Below are positions 8,269 through 16,174 of a stretch of 37,162 nucleotides of DNA, piece by piece. Under the pieces are notes generated by a model, which made no database searches, was not told the DNA's origin, and worked only from the letters and a program-made list of their open reading frames with translations. Numbering within the stretch: the first letter of the stretch is position 1; each line of letters starts with the position of its first letter. Position numbers and translations under genes: made by a program. The stretch is from a virus: IMG/VR virus record IMGVR_UViG_3300022198_005909, positions 1 through 37,162 of that record. One strand, given 5' to 3'.

Positions 8269-9162
8269 ATGAAAAACTTTGTGGCAATTGGAACAAGCAA
8301 CGTTCATGAAAATTTTGCAAATTCAAATTCACTTAACAAAGAAGATAATTTTTGTATTAACGAATATAGTAATCAAAGAATAAACAAACTTGATTACTAC
8401 ATTGATTGTGCTAAAGAAAAAACTTGGTCAAATGTACTTTCAGACAAGTTAGGATATCAAAATTATTTTAATAAAGGGTTAGGAGGGTATGGAATAAACA
8501 CATACTCATTAAGAGTAATAGAGATAGTTAAGAATATAAATCCAGATATGTTACTTTTAGAAATTCCATGTTATGGTAGATTTGAGGTAGCACTTGATAC
8601 AACTTTATACAAACATAAAGATGCATTTACTAATAATTATTGGCACTTAGATAATAAAAAACAACTTGAAAAATATTTATATAGTTATGGTCCAGGCGAT
8701 ACAGGATTAGACCCGATGAATTTTGAAAAATTTAAAAATTTAGATATAGTAAAAATGAAAGGTCTTAGCTCAAAGTCAATAAAAAGTCTAACATCATTAA
8801 ATGTATATCTAAATAAAGAATATTATATTGATTTTATTTTTTCTCAAGTGATTATGATATCTAATTATTTAGAATACAATAAAATTAATTATGCATGGTT
8901 TAATTATAATTTTCAACCTAATATCAATATCAATTCTAATAGTAAAACTGATTTTGAGTTTGACATAAATCTATTTAGACATTATAATGTTAAATGTGTT
9001 AATGAAATAATTAATAATAAAACATTAAATGATTATGTTGTTAAAAACTATAAACCAAATTTAGAAACAGGGTTTCTAGCAGATGGAATGCATTTAGACA
9101 GCAAATACTGGAGAATGCTTGTTAATGATGTTTTTATTCCATATTTTGAAAGTAGAAAGTAA
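8269..9162 (+). CDS. SGNH-hydrolase-like protein, copy 2
   Basis: 297 residues, paralogous along its full length to the gene at 7349. Both share the start, the candidate nucleophile segment GTS at 8-10, the LLEIPCYGR middle strand, the Asp272-x-x-His275 block and an identical last nine residues. It carries extra residues near positions 14-35 and in the C-terminal third. The middle of the protein is strongly diverged, whereas the DNA flanks are nearly identical to those of copy 1. This fits two alleles joined in tandem better than slow divergence of a duplicate. Function as for copy 1, tentatively an esterase or deacetylase acting on glycans. Confidence 0.6.
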   Translation: MKNFVAIGTSNVHENFANSNSLNKEDNFCINEYSNQRINKLDYYIDCAKEKTWSNVLSDKLGYQNYFNKGLGGYGINTYSLRVIEIVKNINPDMLLLEIPCYGRFEVALDTTLYKHKDAFTNNYWHLDNKKQLEKYLYSYGPGDTGLDPMNFEKFKNLDIVKMKGLSSKSIKSLTSLNVYLNKEYYIDFIFSQVIMISNYLEYNKINYAWFNYNFQPNININSNSKTDFEFDINLFRHYNVKCVNEIINNKTLNDYVVKNYKPNLETGFLADGMHLDSKYWRMLVNDVFIPYFESRK

Positions 9163-9165
9163 AAC

Positions 9166-9474
9166 ATGTTAAAACAAAAACTAAACAAAGATGACATTGT
9201 GGTATTTCGTACTGTTGGTAGTGATGAAGTAATTGCAAAATTAGTTGAAGAAACCGATACATCTTACAAAGTATCAAAACCACTAGCACTTGCAATGACT
9301 CAACAAGGTGTTGGAATGACAGCATATATGATTATGGCTGATCCTGAAGCAACTTTTGAGTTTTTAAAAAGCACAGTGATCACCGCAGTTTTAGCCAATA
9401 AACAGGCCAAAGATGCATACACACAAAGTACATCTAAACTTGTTACACCTAGTACACCTTCTATAGTTGTATAA
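9166..9474 (+). CDS. Small beta-barrel (LSm/SH3-like) hypothetical protein
   Basis: 102 residues. Residues 8-60 alternate short hydrophobic strands (DIVVFRT, VIAKLVEE, YKVSKPLAL, MTAYMIM) in a pattern typical of Sm or SH3-like small barrels. The C-terminal third is helical, then Ser/Thr/Pro-rich. Small proteins like this are common between structural genes of T4-like marine phages, but I cannot name a function. It is the intact parent of the remnant at 8159. No strong ribosome site is visible; it follows the SGNH-like gene by 3 nt. Confidence 0.6.
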   Translation: MLKQKLNKDDIVVFRTVGSDEVIAKLVEETDTSYKVSKPLALAMTQQGVGMTAYMIMADPEATFEFLKSTVITAVLANKQAKDAYTQSTSKLVTPSTPSIVV

Positions 9475-9490
9475 TAAATACTATTATAAT
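9473..9490 (+). promoter_or_regulatory. Late promoter motif plus TATAAT upstream of the PAAR gene
   Basis: AATAAATA at 9473-9480 overlaps the upstream stop codon. TATAAT follows at 9485-9490, then AGGAG and the PAAR start at 9502. A late motif fits the virion role of PAAR proteins. Confidence 0.5.
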
Positions 9491-9501
9491 AGGAGAAACA
9501 A

Positions 9502-9792
9502 ATGCCACAAGTAGCAAGAGTTGGAGATGCAGACACAAATCATGCACCATGTTCCCCGGGATCGTGTGCAACCGGGTCACCAAATGTTTTAGCAAATAAT
9601 ATTGCTGTACACAGAGTAGGTGACTCAAATACACCGCATGGATTTATATTGTGTGTACCACATTCAACAGCATTGGCATCAGGATCTCCAAATGTGTATG
9701 CAAATAATCAACCAATTGGAAGAATTGGTGATTCTTATGGTTGTGGGATAAAAGTTAATGCAGGATCACCAAATGTGATTGCAAATGGTTAG
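9502..9792 (+). CDS. PAAR-motif spike-tip protein
   Basis: 96 residues with an AGGAG site 7 nt upstream. It carries the PAAR-type pattern of repeated glycine/proline turns: VGD at 7-9 and RVGD and RIGD later, three SPNV(L/Y/I)AN repeats, and spaced Cys and His residues (His14, Cys17, His46, His54) able to bind a metal ion. In T4, gp5.4 of this family caps the central spike of the baseplate. It most likely sharpens the tail spike for piercing the host outer membrane, and the next gene probably belongs to the same late unit. Confidence 0.9.
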   Translation: MPQVARVGDADTNHAPCSPGSCATGSPNVLANNIAVHRVGDSNTPHGFILCVPHSTALASGSPNVYANNQPIGRIGDSYGCGIKVNAGSPNVIANG

Positions 9793-9801
9793 GAATAAAA
9801 A

Positions 9802-10701
9802 ATGACACAAACAATATTACCAGGTGAAGACCAAGGACTGTTTAAAGATTTTGAAGGCACAGCAATTAGTCAAAGCCTTGGACCAATTGCAAAAGAAAGT
9901 TTACAAAATGGATTATTTGATGTTACTGATGCTAAAGATTTATGGGGTAACGATATTAAGACAATGCCAGCATTTCAAAATCCACATACTCAAACAATAT
10001 CGCAAATTAGATCAGGATTATATGATGGAAATGGTGTTGGTTGGAATGGCATAAACAGTTTGCCCTCTGGTTGGGATGATCCAAATTTATCAACAAGAGC
10101 AACAGTAACAGAACTTGGTCGTCCAATGACAGATGCTGAAGTTTTAGATTTGCAAAAAGTTGATGGAATATTAAATGATTTTAATAGACATACTAATATA
10201 CAAAGTGGTGTTGATCAAACAGACTATGGACAATCAAATCCTTTTTCGTTTTTAGGTGTAAGTGGCGGACCAAGTTTTACTTTACCTACAGGTCATTTGC
10301 CAAGACCAATTGGACAGATGTTATCAATAGGACAAGGTATAAATGCACTTAATACATCATTAGGAGCCGCGGCCGCAGTGGGCACAGGACCTTGTGCATT
10401 TATAGATGATATTTTTGGTGCATTGTCAAAAGGTGCCGGAATACTAAATCAAATACTTGCTTTTATCGGACAAGCAATAGGACTTTTAAATTTAATTGCA
10501 GGTATAATTGGATATATAGTTCAACTTGCACAAATGATACTAGCAGACTTGGCAAATCTAGCAGGAGCAATTGCAAGAATTACCAATGCCGCTATAGCAG
10601 GATTGTTAGATGGATTAATGAGTGATCCTTGTATGAGACATTTAATTACGGCAGGCATTGCTGGTTACGGATTGTTACAAACAATTAAAAAATTTACATA
10701 A
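9802..10701 (+). CDS. Hypothetical late protein with a hydrophobic C-terminal half
   Basis: 299 residues, 9 nt after the PAAR gene. The first 165 residues are polar and rich in Gly, Asn and Gln. From about residue 185 a long Ala/Ile/Leu/Gly-rich helical stretch follows, which could insert in a membrane or pack as a coiled bundle. Two Cys residues flank it. The position directly after PAAR suggests a baseplate, spike or tail component, possibly delivered with the spike, but I do not recognise the family. A second reading frame inside the 5' part is judged spurious. Confidence 0.65.
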   Translation: MTQTILPGEDQGLFKDFEGTAISQSLGPIAKESLQNGLFDVTDAKDLWGNDIKTMPAFQNPHTQTISQIRSGLYDGNGVGWNGINSLPSGWDDPNLSTRATVTELGRPMTDAEVLDLQKVDGILNDFNRHTNIQSGVDQTDYGQSNPFSFLGVSGGPSFTLPTGHLPRPIGQMLSIGQGINALNTSLGAAAAVGTGPCAFIDDIFGALSKGAGILNQILAFIGQAIGLLNLIAGIIGYIVQLAQMILADLANLAGAIARITNAAIAGLLDGLMSDPCMRHLITAGIAGYGLLQTIKKFT

Positions 10702-10702
10702 A

Positions 10703-11251
10703 ATGAATAATATAAAAATATTGTGTGCTTTACCACAAGAAGTAGAAGGTCTCTATAATACAGAAATATTCTTTACAGGTGTAGGCAAAATTAATGCCGC
10801 CTCTACTACAGAACAAATTATCAAAGATTATAAACCAAAGTTAATTGTTAACTACGGCACAGCAGGCACATTAAAAAAAGAAATTAGTGGATTAGTACAA
10901 GTAACAGGTTTTGTTGATCGTGACATGGATGCAACACCACAAGGTTTTAAATTAGGTCAAACACCTTTTGAAAAAGACATTATGTTAGGAACATCAAAAG
11001 TAGTGTGCGGAACAGGAGATACATTTGCTATCTCTAAACCAAAAATAGAATGTGATATTGTAGACATGGAAGCCTATGCAATAGCAAAAATTTGTAAAAA
11101 ATACAAAGTTAAATTTTTATGTTACAAATACATTTCTGATTCTGCAGATAGTGATGCTCCGGATAATTGGGCAGAAAATGTAGCCAAAGGTTGTAAATTG
11201 TTTAAAGAACAGGTAATAGATAATATTAAAAAGTATGAAGAATTTTTTTAA
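10703..11251 (+). CDS. 5'-methylthioadenosine/S-adenosylhomocysteine nucleosidase-like protein
   Basis: 182 residues from the ATG at 10703. A start 45 nt upstream would overlap the previous gene for no gain. It matches the PNP/UDP phosphorylase fold of MTA/SAH nucleosidase: Glu13 in PQEV, GVGKINAA at 26-33, the NYGTAG nucleoside-site turn at 50-55, VDMEA at 120-124 (Glu123), and ISDSAD at 144-149 with catalytic Asp146. It is shorter than E. coli MtnN (232). It would cleave MTA or SAH, products of polyamine synthesis and methylation. SpeD and several methyltransferase-like genes occur in the same window. Confidence 0.85.
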   Translation: MNNIKILCALPQEVEGLYNTEIFFTGVGKINAASTTEQIIKDYKPKLIVNYGTAGTLKKEISGLVQVTGFVDRDMDATPQGFKLGQTPFEKDIMLGTSKVVCGTGDTFAISKPKIECDIVDMEAYAIAKICKKYKVKFLCYKYISDSADSDAPDNWAENVAKGCKLFKEQVIDNIKKYEEFF

Positions 11252-12059
11252 TTCAGATAATGTAATATATATTGGGTTTCCATTTGGACACAAAGGTCAT
11301 TTTTTATGGGAATTATTTTTAAAATCAAAAAATGTATTTAACGAGTATCCAACAGAAAGTACAATTACAAATCCTTTTTATAAAATTAGTAAATGGCATA
11401 GAGATCAAACAAAAGTAGATTATACAAGTGTTGTGGTCGAAGGAGAAAGAATTAATCTTTATCAACATGATCCTTTTTGGTTGTTTTATGATCAAGATAC
11501 TGAGTATATGAAACAATGGCAACAAGAATGGAATGATAGATTTTATAAAAAATTTAAAGATAAAAAGTTGTTAATGAAAGGTCATCAACATTATGTTGAT
11601 TACAATAATTTGTTTAAAGAGTCTAAAGTTCTTTTAGTTAATAGTAATATGAATTATATTGATAAAATGGTTAATACACTTATACTTGCATTTGAAAATT
11701 GCATGGAAGAGTATACATTAAAAAATGAGACTGATAAAATTGTTTTTAGGAAAGAAATTTTAGATACAAAGAGTTATAATAGATACAAAAATAATATTTT
11801 AGAAAGAGTTCATCATGAACAACAGTGGAACAAAAATATTAATAGAGATTCAATACGTATTCATTATAGAAATAGTTTTATAACATTATTAGAAAATTGG
11901 AACAGTAAGTTTAAAGATTTAAAAAATAAAAATATTTATTGTCTAGATATTGAAAATTTAATTAGTAATAAAGATGAATATTTACGTGTTTGTGAACATC
12001 TAGATATTATTCCTAATTTAAAAATTTATGAAAAATATGTTGAAATCGAAAAGCAATAA
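11235..12059 (+). CDS. Hypothetical protein, possibly sulfotransferase-like
   Basis: 274 residues, overlapping the previous gene by 17 nt. The N-terminal strand and turn (VIYIGFPFGHKGHF, about 11-24) sit where sulfotransferases place their PAPS-binding loop. The C-terminal segment (about 235-265: Leu-Asp-Ile-Glu-Asn-Leu, then Glu-His-Leu-Asp-Ile) resembles the end of that fold. The resemblance is weak and the key Lys/Arg pattern is not convincing. The protein is rich in Lys, Asn and Tyr, in line with low GC. Treat it as unknown, perhaps acting on glycans. Confidence 0.5.
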   Translation: MKNFFNSDNVIYIGFPFGHKGHFLWELFLKSKNVFNEYPTESTITNPFYKISKWHRDQTKVDYTSVVVEGERINLYQHDPFWLFYDQDTEYMKQWQQEWNDRFYKKFKDKKLLMKGHQHYVDYNNLFKESKVLLVNSNMNYIDKMVNTLILAFENCMEEYTLKNETDKIVFRKEILDTKSYNRYKNNILERVHHEQQWNKNINRDSIRIHYRNSFITLLENWNSKFKDLKNKNIYCLDIENLISNKDEYLRVCEHLDIIPNLKIYEKYVEIEKQ

Positions 12060-12062
12060 ATA
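12055..12062 (+). promoter_or_regulatory. Late promoter motif before tRNA-Ser
   Basis: AATAAATA overlaps the stop codon of the upstream gene and lies 8 nt before the tRNA. It is one of several intergenic NATAAATA motifs and may drive the tRNA and downstream genes late. No -35 is expected for a T4-type late promoter. Confidence 0.35.
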
Positions 12063-12070
12063 ATTTAAAA

Positions 12071-12160
12071 GGAAGGGTGGCAGAGCGGTTGAATGCACCG
12101 GTCTTGAAAACCGGCATAGGCGCAAGTCTATCGAGAGTTCGAATCTCTCCCCTTCCGCCA
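12071..12160 (+). tRNA. tRNA-Ser (anticodon TGA)
   Basis: A full class II tRNA of 90 nt with a 7-bp acceptor stem (GGAAGGG with CCCTTCC), discriminator G and an encoded CCA. The anticodon stem CCGGT/ACCGG holds loop CTTGAAA, giving TGA at 12105-12107. The long variable arm expected of tRNA-Ser is present. It reads UCA, a codon favoured in AT-rich phage genes. Confidence 0.97.
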
Positions 12161-12178
12161 TATATAATTAACTACTAT

Positions 12179-12186
12179 TATAAATA
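12179..12186 (+). promoter_or_regulatory. T4-type late promoter motif, predicted leaderless
   Basis: An exact TATAAATA ends 5 nt before the ATG at 12192. Transcription from it would start at about the start codon, and no Shine-Dalgarno is visible. Confidence 0.5.
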
Positions 12187-12191
12187 AAGTT

Positions 12192-12818
12192 ATGTTAGAT
12201 CAATTAGAAAAGATATTAGAACAAAGAACAACAGTTAAGTATTTTGATGGTAACCCAATTCCACAACATATTGTTGATTTGATTAAAAAATCAGTAGCAC
12301 AAACGCCTTCTTGTAATAATAGATACAACTTTAAAGTAAAAGTATTAGGGCAAAGTTTAGAACATAGACGTGCCAAAGTAGGACTATATGAATATATCTG
12401 TACAGTATCAAACAAAGAAGTTCGTTATAGTGACGATAATGATTTAATGGTTTTAAGATCACCAAGATCAGTTAAAGAAGCATATGAGTGGAATAATCAA
12501 AGAATATTAAGAACACAAATAAACGGACAAGCACTTGCTCCATTACTTTTAGTATGGTATTTTGCAGACGGAGATCCAATAGATAACGATTATCTTGATA
12601 TTGGATTGTCTTGTTGGAATTCAATTATAACAGCAGAATCTCTTGGAGTGCAGAGTGGCTTTTGTGGTTGTTTTGATAATGAATGTTTAAAAGAATTTTT
12701 AGACATAGAAGGTTTACCTATAGTGATGGTAGGGTTTGGTTTTGCAAGTGAGAAAGAATCAAACAAAGAAAAACATCCTGACAAACCAAGACCATCTTGG
12801 GATAATATTATTAGTTAA
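12192..12818 (+). CDS. Nitroreductase-family FMN oxidoreductase
   Basis: 208 residues with the nitroreductase-fold pattern: an N-terminal Arg-Thr-Thr-Val-Lys-Tyr-Phe segment (about 12-18) that contacts FMN phosphate, PSCNNRYNF at about 38-46, and a C-terminal GLPIVMVGFGFA strand. The family uses FMN and NAD(P)H to reduce nitro compounds, flavins or quinones; the real substrate is unknown. A 7Fe ferredoxin follows directly, so electron transfer between the two is conceivable but not shown. The start lies 5 nt after a late promoter motif, with no ribosome site. Confidence 0.8.
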   Translation: MLDQLEKILEQRTTVKYFDGNPIPQHIVDLIKKSVAQTPSCNNRYNFKVKVLGQSLEHRRAKVGLYEYICTVSNKEVRYSDDNDLMVLRSPRSVKEAYEWNNQRILRTQINGQALAPLLLVWYFADGDPIDNDYLDIGLSCWNSIITAESLGVQSGFCGCFDNECLKEFLDIEGLPIVMVGFGFASEKESNKEKHPDKPRPSWDNIIS

Positions 12819-12822
12819 TTAC

Positions 12823-12851
12823 TTGACTTTTTTAACTATCTATAGTATTAT
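12823..12851 (+). promoter_or_regulatory. Sigma-70-type promoter for ferredoxin, predicted leaderless
   Basis: TTGACT at 12823-12828, a 17-nt spacer, and TATTAT at 12846-12851. The -10 box ends 6 nt before the ferredoxin ATG, with no Shine-Dalgarno between. Confidence 0.65.
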
Positions 12852-12857
12852 ACAACT

Positions 12858-13217
12858 ATGACCTACGTAGTAAATGAAAACTGTATTAAATGTAAACATA
12901 CAGACTGTGTTGAAGTTTGTCCAGTAGATTGTTTCTATGAAGGAGAAAATTTTCTAGCCATTAATCCAGACGAATGTATCGACTGTGGCGTATGTGAGCC
13001 AGAATGTCCAGTTGATGCAATTGTGGCAGATACTGATCCAAATATTGCTAAATCAGAATTAGACTATTGGGTTCACATAAATACTGAGTATGCTAAACAA
13101 TGGCCAAATATCACAAAGAAAAAAGATGCATTACCAGAAGCAGATGAATATGATCCAAAAAATTACGGCAAATCAAAAAAAGGTCTTCTGTCTGAAAAAC
13201 CTGGAACAGGAGATTAA
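12858..13217 (+). CDS. fdxA: Seven-iron (3Fe-4S/4Fe-4S) ferredoxin
   Basis: 119 residues of the Azotobacter FdI (FdxA) type common in proteobacteria. All nine cysteines are conserved: Cys9, 12, 17, 21 and 25 in the first cluster region, and Cys40, 43, 46 and 50 in the second. By comparison with FdI, Cys9, 17 and 50 hold the 3Fe-4S cluster and Cys21, 40, 43 and 46 the 4Fe-4S cluster. The C-terminal WPNITKKKD segment is also typical. It is a low-potential electron carrier in the cytoplasm. The strong match suggests acquisition from a host. It has its own promoter and sits between nitroreductase and glycosyltransferase genes. Confidence 0.95.
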   Translation: MTYVVNENCIKCKHTDCVEVCPVDCFYEGENFLAINPDECIDCGVCEPECPVDAIVADTDPNIAKSELDYWVHINTEYAKQWPNITKKKDALPEADEYDPKNYGKSKKGLLSEKPGTGD

Positions 13218-13220
13218 TAA

Positions 13221-14075
13221 ATGAGCGACGAAACAAAATTAAATCAACCATTAAGTAAAAACATGAATGATCGTATTGATGTTGACATAGAAACATTAAG
13301 AAAACATCATGTAATGATTGCAACACCTTGTTATGGTGGTATGATAGGTGAACCGTATCTAAAAGCAATGACAGGTCTTGCTATTCTTTTCAAACACTAT
13401 GGGTTAAATTTTACACTAGCAACTCTTTCAAATGAAAGTTTAGTTACACGAGCTCGCAACACCCTTACAGCAATGTTTTTAAAAGATCCACAATTTACTC
13501 ATTTGATGTTTATTGATGCTGATATTGGATTTATACCTCAAGATATTATTAAACTATTACACAGAGACAAAGAGATTGTTACAGGTGCTTATCCTAAAAA
13601 ATCAATTAATTGGCCAGCAGTACATGGAGTAGCCACAGATCAAAAAACAACTGATCCATTTGAACTAGCAAAGTTTCAAGCATCATACGTGTTAAATATC
13701 AAACGTGAACACAGCGACACAAAAGAAATTCCATTGATAAAAGGATTAATTCCTGTGTTAGATGCTGGTACAGGATTTATGATGATCAAACGAGAAGTCA
13801 TAGATAAAATGACTAAAGAATATGCTGATACAAGATACAATAATGATCTAAATACGGATCCAAGTTTACAACCATATTTTTATGCATTATTTGACACAAT
13901 GATTGAACCAGAATCAAGAAGGTATCTTTCAGAAGATTATACATTCTGTAGACGTTGGCAAAAAATGGGTGGTGAAATTTGGATGGATCCGTCAATTAAT
14001 TTAGATCACTATGGATCTTATGCTTTCCAAGGTAATATTTCAGAACAGTTTACTTTGGTCAAAAAAGACGATTGA
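13221..14075 (+). CDS. Glycosyltransferase-like protein (GT-A fold)
   Basis: 284 residues, 3 nt after the ferredoxin. A GT-A type core is visible: an ATPCYGG strand at 34-40, RARN at 77-80, and the DxD metal/nucleotide-sugar motif Asp99-Ala-Asp101 within FIDADIGF. Later come DAGTGFMMI and the acidic YLSEDYTFCRRW segment in place of the catalytic base region. Related proteins are frequent in marine T4-like phages. It may glycosylate virion proteins or host surface glycans; the donor and acceptor are unknown. Confidence 0.8.
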   Translation: MSDETKLNQPLSKNMNDRIDVDIETLRKHHVMIATPCYGGMIGEPYLKAMTGLAILFKHYGLNFTLATLSNESLVTRARNTLTAMFLKDPQFTHLMFIDADIGFIPQDIIKLLHRDKEIVTGAYPKKSINWPAVHGVATDQKTTDPFELAKFQASYVLNIKREHSDTKEIPLIKGLIPVLDAGTGFMMIKREVIDKMTKEYADTRYNNDLNTDPSLQPYFYALFDTMIEPESRRYLSEDYTFCRRWQKMGGEIWMDPSINLDHYGSYAFQGNISEQFTLVKKDD

Positions 14076-14100
14076 TTTAAATCAATTAATATGCTATAAT
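14072..14100 (+). promoter_or_regulatory. Sigma-70-type promoter, predicted leaderless
   Basis: TTGATT at 14072-14077, a 17-nt spacer, and TATAAT at 14095-14100 preceded by TGC (extended -10). The -10 box ends 5 nt before the ATG at 14106. Confidence 0.65.
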
Positions 14101-14105
14101 AAATC

Positions 14106-14597
14106 ATGTCATTAGTAAATATACTTCGCCAGTGGTTTCATACCGTTCCTAATAAAGATGAAACAATTTCTACAGGTGATCAAATATTATATGACAATTT
14201 TACTCACTTACAAAATTTTGTTGAATACTATGTTGCACAAATATATACTAGTAGCCCCGATATTTCTTATAGAAGTAAAGAAAAAGGTTTATTAGGTATA
14301 GATTGGCTATATGCACAGAAATCTAAAGATCCACATTATCAATCTGCACTACAAGAGATTAAAATATTATATAATTGGTGGGTTGATCTTAGAACACAAC
14401 GTACTGATCCATGGAAAGATATAGATACAACTTATAGTAAGTTTAAAGAAGAATGGTTGCATACAACAGAAGATAAAGATAGTGAGTATAAAGAGTATAT
14501 GGATAAATGTCGATATGCTGAAAAACTACAAACATTATATATTAACGAGGACACAAAAATGTTATTGAGGTTAATTCAAATAAGAAATTATTTGTAA
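14106..14597 (+). CDS. Hypothetical phage protein
   Basis: 163 residues, probably all-helical, rich in Trp and Tyr. A recognisable core segment (YNWWVDLRTQRTDPW, about residues 98-112) seems typical of a phage-only family, but I know no function. It has a strong promoter with an extended -10, no Shine-Dalgarno and a likely leaderless start, so expression is probably early or middle. Downstream genes start a new late-type unit. Confidence 0.65.
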   Translation: MSLVNILRQWFHTVPNKDETISTGDQILYDNFTHLQNFVEYYVAQIYTSSPDISYRSKEKGLLGIDWLYAQKSKDPHYQSALQEIKILYNWWVDLRTQRTDPWKDIDTTYSKFKEEWLHTTEDKDSEYKEYMDKCRYAEKLQTLYINEDTKMLLRLIQIRNYL

Positions 14598-14599
14598 TT

Positions 14600-14607
14600 G
14601 ATAAATA
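14600..14607 (+). promoter_or_regulatory. Late promoter motif
   Basis: GATAAATA begins 2 nt after the upstream stop codon and lies 22 nt before the gene at 14630, a spacing like that at 40-47. Confidence 0.45.
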
Positions 14608-14629
14608 ACAATGAGCAGGATGTACAAAA

Positions 14630-14827
14630 ATGGCAAAAAATAAAAATAAAAAAACTTTTAATTTAACTAATCAACAAGTAGTAGATGCATTTGCACAATA
14701 TCTCTATGATATTGGTGAATTAGGTAATGGTGAATTAACTGGAGAGTTAGTTTATGAGTTATCTGAAAACAATGGTGCAACAGTTGTATTAACAATTAAT
14801 GAATCCAAAGATGAGGATACAGAATAA
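14630..14827 (+). CDS. Small hypothetical protein
   Basis: 65 residues with a basic N-terminus (Lys-rich first 9 residues), then a helix and a short beta hairpin, ending acidic. A GCAGG-like ribosome site lies about 12 nt upstream. I do not recognise the family. It is probably co-transcribed with the next two genes, since the gaps are 1 and 2 nt. Confidence 0.55.
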   Translation: MAKNKNKKTFNLTNQQVVDAFAQYLYDIGELGNGELTGELVYELSENNGATVVLTINESKDEDTE

Positions 14828-14828
14828 T

Positions 14829-15011
14829 ATGTCTAATTCTGAATTAGAGAAATTAAAAGAACAACACGCAAAGTTGCATACAGCAATTGAAAAAATGTTA
14901 GATACAAATCAAGTAGATGACAATAAACTTACAGTAATGAAAAAACACAAACTCTGGTTAAAAGATAAAATTACTGATATCGAAACAACAACAGAACTCC
15001 AAAACACATAA
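14829..15011 (+). CDS. DUF465/YdcH-like small coiled-coil protein
   Basis: 60 residues from the ATG at 14829, 1 nt after the upstream stop; a start 30 nt earlier would lie inside that gene. The sequence is two antiparallel helices: LKEQHAKLHTAI, an Asp-rich turn, then LTVMKKHKLWLKDKI. This matches the general form of the DUF465 (YdcH) family, common in proteobacteria and of unknown function. The match is by pattern only. Confidence 0.55.
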   Translation: MSNSELEKLKEQHAKLHTAIEKMLDTNQVDDNKLTVMKKHKLWLKDKITDIETTTELQNT

Positions 15012-15013
15012 AA

Positions 15014-15751
15014 ATGTTTATCCCTGATTATCTAGGAAATGATATCTGGTCTCTTCCATTAATTAATAGAGAGCATTATAAGATTCAAAAAATTATCGAA
15101 ATAAATGAATCAGATGATTATGAAAATTTAATTAAAAATTTTCCTTGGATTGAATTAGATATTGGCTACAGTTGGCAAACTTGGGAAAATGAAATAAAAG
15201 GATTAGATAAATTTAATCTTTTTCAACCACATAAAAATGAATACAGCCATGGTTGGAAAAGTATTATAGCATATGATGGCGAATGGAATGAAAAAGTAAT
15301 AGAGTGTTGCCCTGCTATGACAAAATGGTTTAGAGAAGTTTTTTCAAAAGATTATAATTTTGGGTCAAAAGAAAAAATAGAGATAATGGCACTAGAGCCT
15401 CAAGGACATATTGAGCTTCATAAAAATAAAGAAACTGACCATCATAGTTTTAATGTAATAAAGTTTTTACTTAATAGTCCACAGTACTATGATGTTGTTA
15501 TGTTTAATCCAAACCCAATGGACAAAACTAAACTAAAAGATAAAGATTACATTGGTAAAATTCCAACTGAATCTGGATCAGCAATTCAACTTGATTCAGG
15601 AAATTATTTTACAGCACGTAATTTGAGCGATCAAACAGTATATTATATTGTAGCTCAACTAAATACAGTTGATTTAAAAAAAGCAAAACATGAATATAAC
15701 AAAAGTATAAAAAAAACAATAGGAAACATAAAAAGAAATGCACGAATATAG
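15014..15751 (+). CDS. Hypothetical protein, possibly Asp/Asn-hydroxylase-like cupin
   Basis: 245 residues. The middle and C-terminal parts suggest a double-stranded beta-helix: a MALEPQGHIELHKN strand (about residues 129-142) resembles the first metal-ligand motif of aspartyl/asparaginyl beta-hydroxylases. The following NVIKFLLNSP and GSAIQLDSGNYFTARN strands are in the right order. The expected second histidine is not obvious, so activity is doubtful. Phages of this type often carry 2-oxoglutarate-dependent oxygenase relatives. It overlaps SNase by 14 nt. Confidence 0.45.
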   Translation: MFIPDYLGNDIWSLPLINREHYKIQKIIEINESDDYENLIKNFPWIELDIGYSWQTWENEIKGLDKFNLFQPHKNEYSHGWKSIIAYDGEWNEKVIECCPAMTKWFREVFSKDYNFGSKEKIEIMALEPQGHIELHKNKETDHHSFNVIKFLLNSPQYYDVVMFNPNPMDKTKLKDKDYIGKIPTESGSAIQLDSGNYFTARNLSDQTVYYIVAQLNTVDLKKAKHEYNKSIKKTIGNIKRNARI

Positions 15752-16148
15752 TTGTAAAATATTAAGAGTAATAGACGGTGATACTGTTGATGTAGATATT
15801 GATTTAGGATTTGGAATATGGAGACACAAAGAACGTGTACGATTATTAGGAATAGATACTCCCGAATCAAGAACTAGAGATCTAGAAGAAAAACGTTTTG
15901 GACTATTATCTAAAAAATATTTAAAAGACCATTATCCAACCGGTAGTATGGCAGTACTTAGAACACACAAAGATGCAACAGGAAAATTTGGCCGTATACT
16001 AGGAGAACTAGTCTGGGAAAATACAACCATTAATAAAAAAATGGTTGACGAAGGCTACGCAGTATTATATAATGGACAAAGCAAAGATGATGTTCAAGAA
16101 CAACATCTTAAAAACCGTACAAAGTTAACGGAAGCTGGAAAGATATAG
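15738..16148 (+). CDS. Staphylococcal-nuclease-like (thermonuclease) protein
   Basis: 136 residues, no signal peptide, so intracellular. All SNase active-site residues are present at nearly the classical numbering: Asp15 in IDGDT, then Arg35, Asp40 and Glu43 in the RLLGIDTPE segment, and Arg86 in GKFGR. The family cleaves DNA and RNA with calcium. It may help degrade host DNA or RNA for nucleotide recycling, matching the RNR genes upstream. It overlaps the previous gene by 14 nt, suggesting translational coupling. Confidence 0.93.
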   Translation: MHEYSCKILRVIDGDTVDVDIDLGFGIWRHKERVRLLGIDTPESRTRDLEEKRFGLLSKKYLKDHYPTGSMAVLRTHKDATGKFGRILGELVWENTTINKKMVDEGYAVLYNGQSKDDVQEQHLKNRTKLTEAGKI

Positions 16149-16153
16149 GAAAC

Positions 16154-16161
16154 TATAAATA
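16154..16161 (+). promoter_or_regulatory. T4-type late promoter motif
   Basis: An exact TATAAATA lies 13 nt before the Smr gene start. The predicted transcript would have a leader of only a few nt and no Shine-Dalgarno. Confidence 0.5.
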
Positions 16162-16174
16162 AAGTTAGTATATA

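Larger units (their letters stand above)
7309..9228 (+). repeat. Tandem duplication with two divergent SGNH-like gene alleles
   Basis: Unit A runs from about 7309 to 8220 and unit B from 8221 to about 9228. Each unit has the nrdB 3' end (7309-7350 and 8221-8262, 42 of 42 bases identical), an SGNH-like gene, and the first ~63 nt of the gene at 9166 (8159-8221 versus 9166-9228, about six mostly silent differences). Only the flanks are near-identical; the gene bodies differ greatly. The join at about 8218-8221 fuses the downstream gene's 21st codon to the nrdB tail. Confidence 0.9.

Noticed and set aside
9824-10054. Second + strand ORF inside the gene after PAAR
   Set aside because: It is contained in another frame of a better-supported gene, has no ribosome site and no recognisable domain.
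10658-10702. Longer start for the MTA/SAH nucleosidase
   Set aside because: It lies inside the preceding gene and the family start matches the ATG at 10703.
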